From an uncultured Lachnospiraceae bacterium (GTDB lineage Bacteria; Bacillota; Clostridia; Lachnospirales; Lachnospiraceae), in NCBI GenBank assembly GCA_934351705.1, contig CAKRJK010000040.1, positions 1 through 9,309 on the forward strand: 9,309 nt of DNA, in the 5' to 3' direction. The position numbers and the translations under genes are program-made. A model generated the notes under the pieces. It saw only the letters and a program-made list of their open reading frames with translations, was not told the DNA's origin and did not search any database. Shown piece after piece: positions 7,294-9,309 of this stretch. Each line of letters opens with the position of its first letter. Positions within the stretch are counted from its first letter, which is position 1.

Positions 7294-8334
7294 TTATCTG
7301 CTCCATGACGGTGCGTCTCCCCGTTCTGTGACAAGCTCACAGCCGATGGATTTCATTCTGTTGGACAGGCAAAATCTACATTCTGCCGCCTCATCACCGG
7401 TACAGATTTTATTGTCATATAATTCATATTTTTTACGGACGGCGGTAGGTGACAGATTCGGCATAACGACATTTGCTCCCGCCTGTATCCCTTTCTCCCG
7501 TCCACGGCTGTCGATCGTTCCAAGTGCCGTCGTTGCCGGCAGCAGTACATCCGGTTTTAGGATACGGATAAGACTGAGCAGATACAATGTCTGCTCTGCC
7601 GTTCCTCCCGTCTCTTTTGCAAACGGCGTGTCATGGTGCGGCACAAACGGTCCGATTCCCACCATATGCGGCTGCAATCTCTGGAGAAACAACATATCTT
7701 CTGCCAATGTTTCCTTCGTCTGTCCCGGACTCCCGACCATGAAACCACAGCCGACCTGATAACCGATCTCTTTTAAATCCCACAGACAATTCATCCGATG
7801 TTCGTAGGACATCTCTTGGGGATGCAGTCTCTCATAATGGGCTTTATCCGCTGTCTCATGCCGCAGCAGATAGCGGTCTGCTCCCGCCTCAAAAAATGCC
7901 TGATAGCTCTCTTTGCTGCGTTCTCCTATGGATAAAGTCAACGCACAGTCGGGATAGCTGCTTTTGATCGCAGAAATGATTTCTATCAATCTCTCATCTG
8001 TGTAATAAGCGTCCTCCCCGCCTTGTAAAACAAAAGTCCGAAAACCCAGCTCATATCCTGTCTTTGCACATTCTAAAATCTGTTCCCTGCTTAACCGATA
8101 ACGGTTGACATTCCGATTACTTCTTCGGATTCCGCAGTAATAGCAATCATTTTTGCAATAATTGGTGAACTCTATCAAACCACGCGTATAGACCTTGTTG
8201 CCGAAGTTTTCTTCTCTTAACCGCCTTGCGATTTTTGCGGCTTCTTGTTCATAGGTTTCCCTCGCCGCAATCAGCTCTGTCCACTCTTCTTTCGTAAGCA
8301 TTCGACTTGTCTCTAATTTCTGTAATAAGTTCAT
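7294..8334 (-). CDS. hydE: [FeFe]-hydrogenase maturase HydE, radical SAM enzyme
   Basis: HydE acts with HydG and HydF in assembling the H-cluster of [FeFe]-hydrogenase and is linked to formation of the dithiomethylamine bridge. At 346 residues it is of normal length. The radical-SAM motif CX3CX2C is YCKNDCYYC (C60, C64, C67). LQGGEDAYY, GCGFMVGSPGQTKETLAEDM and GIGPFVPHHDTPF are further family-typical stretches. Near the C-terminus, KICTGDEAAECRFC gives CX7CX2C at about C311/C319/C322, the site of the second, non-essential cluster seen in the Thermotoga enzyme. It could be confused with biotin synthase-like BioB or PylB, but adjacent hydG and the TM1266-type gene settle the call. AGGAG lies 6 nt before the ATG. 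It follows the small TM1266-type gene by 27 bp and precedes hydG by 20 bp, so the three form one operon. Confidence 0.95.
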   Translation of the reverse strand: MNLLQKLETSRMLTKEEWTELIAARETYEQEAAKIARRLREENFGNKVYTRGLIEFTNYCKNDCYYCGIRRSNRNVNRYRLSREQILECAKTGYELGFRTFVLQGGEDAYYTDERLIEIISAIKSSYPDCALTLSIGERSKESYQAFFEAGADRYLLRHETADKAHYERLHPQEMSYEHRMNCLWDLKEIGYQVGCGFMVGSPGQTKETLAEDMLFLQRLQPHMVGIGPFVPHHDTPFAKETGGTAEQTLYLLSLIRILKPDVLLPATTALGTIDSRGREKGIQAGANVVMPNLSPTAVRKKYELYDNKICTGDEAAECRFCLSNRMKSIGCELVTERGDAPSWSR

Positions 8335-8361
8335 GCTTAACTCCTTTATCTTCTCGCTTTC

Positions 8362-8607
8362 TTATGCCTTTGAGTACACTGCTTTTGCCGTAACTCCTTT
8401 TAGCATTCCCAGTTTGCCTGAAAGGCTGCTGATAATATCCTGCGGAGCGTCTATCGCAATACTGATGAGGTTCACGCCGCGTTCTTTATGCGGAACTCCC
8501 ATCCTTCCGATCACGTACTCTCCGTATTCATGTAAAATGCCGTTTAAGCGTTCCACACTTTCCGGCTCTTCCACTACAATCGCAATGCTTGCCAATCTTG
8601 TTTCCAT
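8362..8607 (-). CDS. TM1266-family putative iron-only hydrogenase system regulator
   Basis: This is an 81-residue protein with an ACT/NikR-C-like βαββαβ pattern: METRLASIAIVVEEPESVERLNGILHEYG, then GVNLISIAIDAPQDIISSLSGKLGML, then GVTAKAVYSK. Small proteins of this family are repeatedly encoded beside hydE, hydG and hydF and are annotated as putative iron-only hydrogenase system regulators. No DNA-binding domain is visible, so a regulatory role, if real, would be through ligand or partner binding. The start at 8607 is fixed by GGAGG (8619-8615) 7 nt upstream. An in-frame extension to 8730 exists, but it would translate the terminator hairpin and leader and is unlikely. This is the first gene of the hydE-hydG operon. 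Confidence 0.88.
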   Translation of the reverse strand: METRLASIAIVVEEPESVERLNGILHEYGEYVIGRMGVPHKERGVNLISIAIDAPQDIISSLSGKLGMLKGVTAKAVYSKA

Positions 8608-8714
8608 TTTATTTCCTCCAAAAAAACCCTTGCACCAAAAAGGCACAAGGGTAGTATAAATCCCATATTCTCTGTGCCTTTTTTCGCAGGACGAACCTTT
8701 GAAATCAGGTGACT
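8608..8714 (-). promoter_or_regulatory. Attenuator-type 5' leader (riboswitch-like, class unknown)
   Basis: A leader of about 105 nt runs from the predicted start near 8714. The RNA stretch AAAAAGGCACA (8683-8673) is perfectly complementary over 11 bases to TGTGCCTTTTT (8647-8637), which is the loop plus half of the 5' arm of the terminator at 8620-8652. Forming this upstream stem would break the terminator, the standard logic of transcription attenuation. Upstream are two small hairpins: ACCT/AGGT (8710-8707 with 8698-8695) and TTCG/CGAA (8695-8692 with 8686-8683). The second abuts the antiterminator arm. I do not recognise a known riboswitch class or a leader peptide. Confidence 0.6.
8620..8652 (-). 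terminator. Intrinsic terminator in the leader of the hydrogenase-maturation operon
   Basis: On the minus strand ACCCTTGTGCC (8652-8642) pairs with GGTGCAAGGGT (8636-8626) around a T5 loop. All eleven positions pair, two of them as G-U wobbles, and a run of about seven T follows. The T run touches the GGAGG ribosome binding site of the TM1266-type gene. No promoter can fit between the hairpin and that gene, so every transcript entering the operon must pass it. Confidence 0.85.
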
Positions 8715-8720
8715 GAATAT

Positions 8721-8749
8721 AGCATAACATGTTTTTATTTATTTGTCAT
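8721..8749 (-). promoter_or_regulatory. Candidate promoter of the TM1266-hydE-hydG operon
   Basis: On the minus strand -35 ATGACA (8749-8744, five of six consensus bases) is followed by exactly 17 bases and TATGCT (8726-8721, four of six). A TG one base before the -10 makes it an extended -10 promoter. The -35 overlaps the stop codon of the TPM-domain gene by one base. Transcription would start near 8714. Confidence 0.6.
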
Positions 8750-9309
8750 TAGAATTTTCCGCTGCTTCCTCCGTGCGTTCTTCCCGACGAGGAGGTATGG
8801 GTACTGGAACCGGATGAGCTGTCATCCTTTGGTTTCTCCCTGCGATCTACATGACGATACAGGAACATATCTCTGCTGTTTGTAACTTTGAGACTGTCTT
8901 TTTTCATGTAACTTCCTGCAGCAGCCTGGGAACGCACACTTTTGAGTTTTCCTCTCATGACTGCCGTAATGATAAAAGCCGCCACCAATCCGATGATCAA
9001 CGAGATTACAAGATTCACTCCCGCTGCAAACGGCTCTTTCGGAAGATTATCACTGTCATACGGCTCTCCTGTTTTTGCCTGCGTGATAAACTCATCACAA
9101 AGCTCTGCATAGGTTGTAAATGCCTGCTCGTATTCTTCATCACTGAGGTAGGATACGAATTGATCCGACATATACTCCTGTCCCGCATCCGTAAACACGT
9201 CTATTGCATAACCGCAAGTGCTGATTGCCCAGTCGTGATCCGCCATGCTGACCAACAACAGGATTCCGTCATAGCTTTCTCCAAAACCGTATCCGTTGTT
9301 ATCATAAAA
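8749..9309 (-). CDS. TPM-domain membrane protein, C-terminal part (N-terminus beyond window)
   Basis: The frame is open from the window edge to the TAA at 8751-8749, giving 186 residues of a longer protein. The first 80 or so residues (NGYGFGESYDGILLLVSMADHDWAISTCG and then FTDAGQEYMSDQF) match the second half of a TPM domain, an extracytoplasmic fold seen in YgcG-type proteins and plant thylakoid TLP18.3. One membrane helix follows (about residues 97-118, VNLVISLIIGLVAAFIITAVM). A cytoplasmic basic region comes next, then a Ser/Gly/Thr-rich, low-complexity tail ending in GGSSGKF. The likely full layout is signal peptide, TPM domain, single helix and disordered tail. Members are associated with membrane-protein quality control or phosphatase activity; the role here is unknown. 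No terminator lies between its stop and the hydrogenase-maturation promoter. Confidence 0.85.
   Translation of the reverse strand, partial: FYDNNGYGFGESYDGILLLVSMADHDWAISTCGYAIDVFTDAGQEYMSDQFVSYLSDEEYEQAFTTYAELCDEFITQAKTGEPYDSDNLPKEPFAAGVNLVISLIIGLVAAFIITAVMRGKLKSVRSQAAAGSYMKKDSLKVTNSRDMFLYRHVDRREKPKDDSSSGSSTHTSSSGRTHGGSSGKF

Noticed and set aside
7274..7306. HydG start at the ATG at 7306
   Set aside because: This start lies inside the end of hydE without a ribosome binding site. The strong AGGAGG inside that extension sits 8 nt before the ATG at 7273, which begins the family-typical MYDVKSSKAEEFI.
7328..8659. Plus-strand open frames opposite hydE and the TM1266-type gene
   Set aside because: They are antisense to strongly conserved genes and show no coding signals of their own.
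8608..8730. In-frame N-terminal extension of the TM1266-type protein to an ATG at 8730
   Set aside because: It would translate the leader and terminator hairpin, has no ribosome binding site, and exceeds the usual family size. The ATG at 8607 has a good GGAGG and begins the conserved fold.
8741..8749. Possible half-site of the two-component operator (ATGACAAAT) at the hydrogenase promoter
   Set aside because: It shares nine bases with the palindrome at 2461-2476 but lacks the second arm, and ATGACA is fully explained as a -35 box.

Overview
The window looks like a low-to-mid GC Firmicutes chromosome, most likely class Clostridia and plausibly Lachnospiraceae. The evidence is strong AGGAGG-type ribosome binding sites, tightly packed operons, and an [FeFe]-hydrogenase maturation cluster typical of strict anaerobes. 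The family-level placement is inference. I see no mobile element, CRISPR array, tRNA or rRNA. No gene-free stretch reaches 300 bases; the longest are 2445-2574 and 8608-8748, and both hold regulatory DNA.

Left half (1-5876): a sensing and export locus built around a divergent control region. On the minus strand a membrane histidine kinase (2444-1371) overlaps its NarL/LuxR-type response regulator (1374-745) by 4 bp. The regulator is followed after 12 bp by a TatD-family nuclease gene (732-1, cut by the window edge). On the plus strand are an ABC ATPase (2575-3516) and two ABC-2 permeases (3527-4672 and 4659-5831), closed by a strong hairpin terminator that can work in both directions (5837-5876). 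One ATPase plus two ABC-2 permeases next to a DesK/LnrJ-type kinase and NarL-type regulator is the architecture of the Bacillus subtilis LnrJK-LnrLMN lipid-antibiotic (linearmycin) resistance system. I infer a membrane-stress or antimicrobial-compound export role; the substrate is unknown. The 130 bp between the two transcription units holds a perfect palindrome (TATGACA-AA-TGTCATA), a second smaller palindrome, and overlapping divergent -10 elements.

Right half (8749-5875, minus strand): an [FeFe]-hydrogenase maturation operon, TM1266-family small protein - hydE - hydG. HydE and HydG are the radical-SAM enzymes that build the dithiolate-bridge precursor and the CO/CN iron synthon of the H-cluster. 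hydF and the hydrogenase are not in the window. hydG is broken: the frame shifts at about 6163-6168, separating the radical-SAM core from the C-terminal CX2CX22C cluster domain. The junction looks like a deletion of about 20 nt between two short TTGATG repeats. The operon has its own promoter candidate (8721-8749) and a leader of about 105 nt. That leader can form either an intrinsic terminator ending directly at the ribosome binding site or a competing 11-bp antiterminator, so it looks like an uncharacterised attenuator or riboswitch-like element.

Right edge: the C-terminal part of a TPM-domain membrane protein (9309-8749). Its stop codon overlaps the -35 box of the hydrogenase-maturation promoter.
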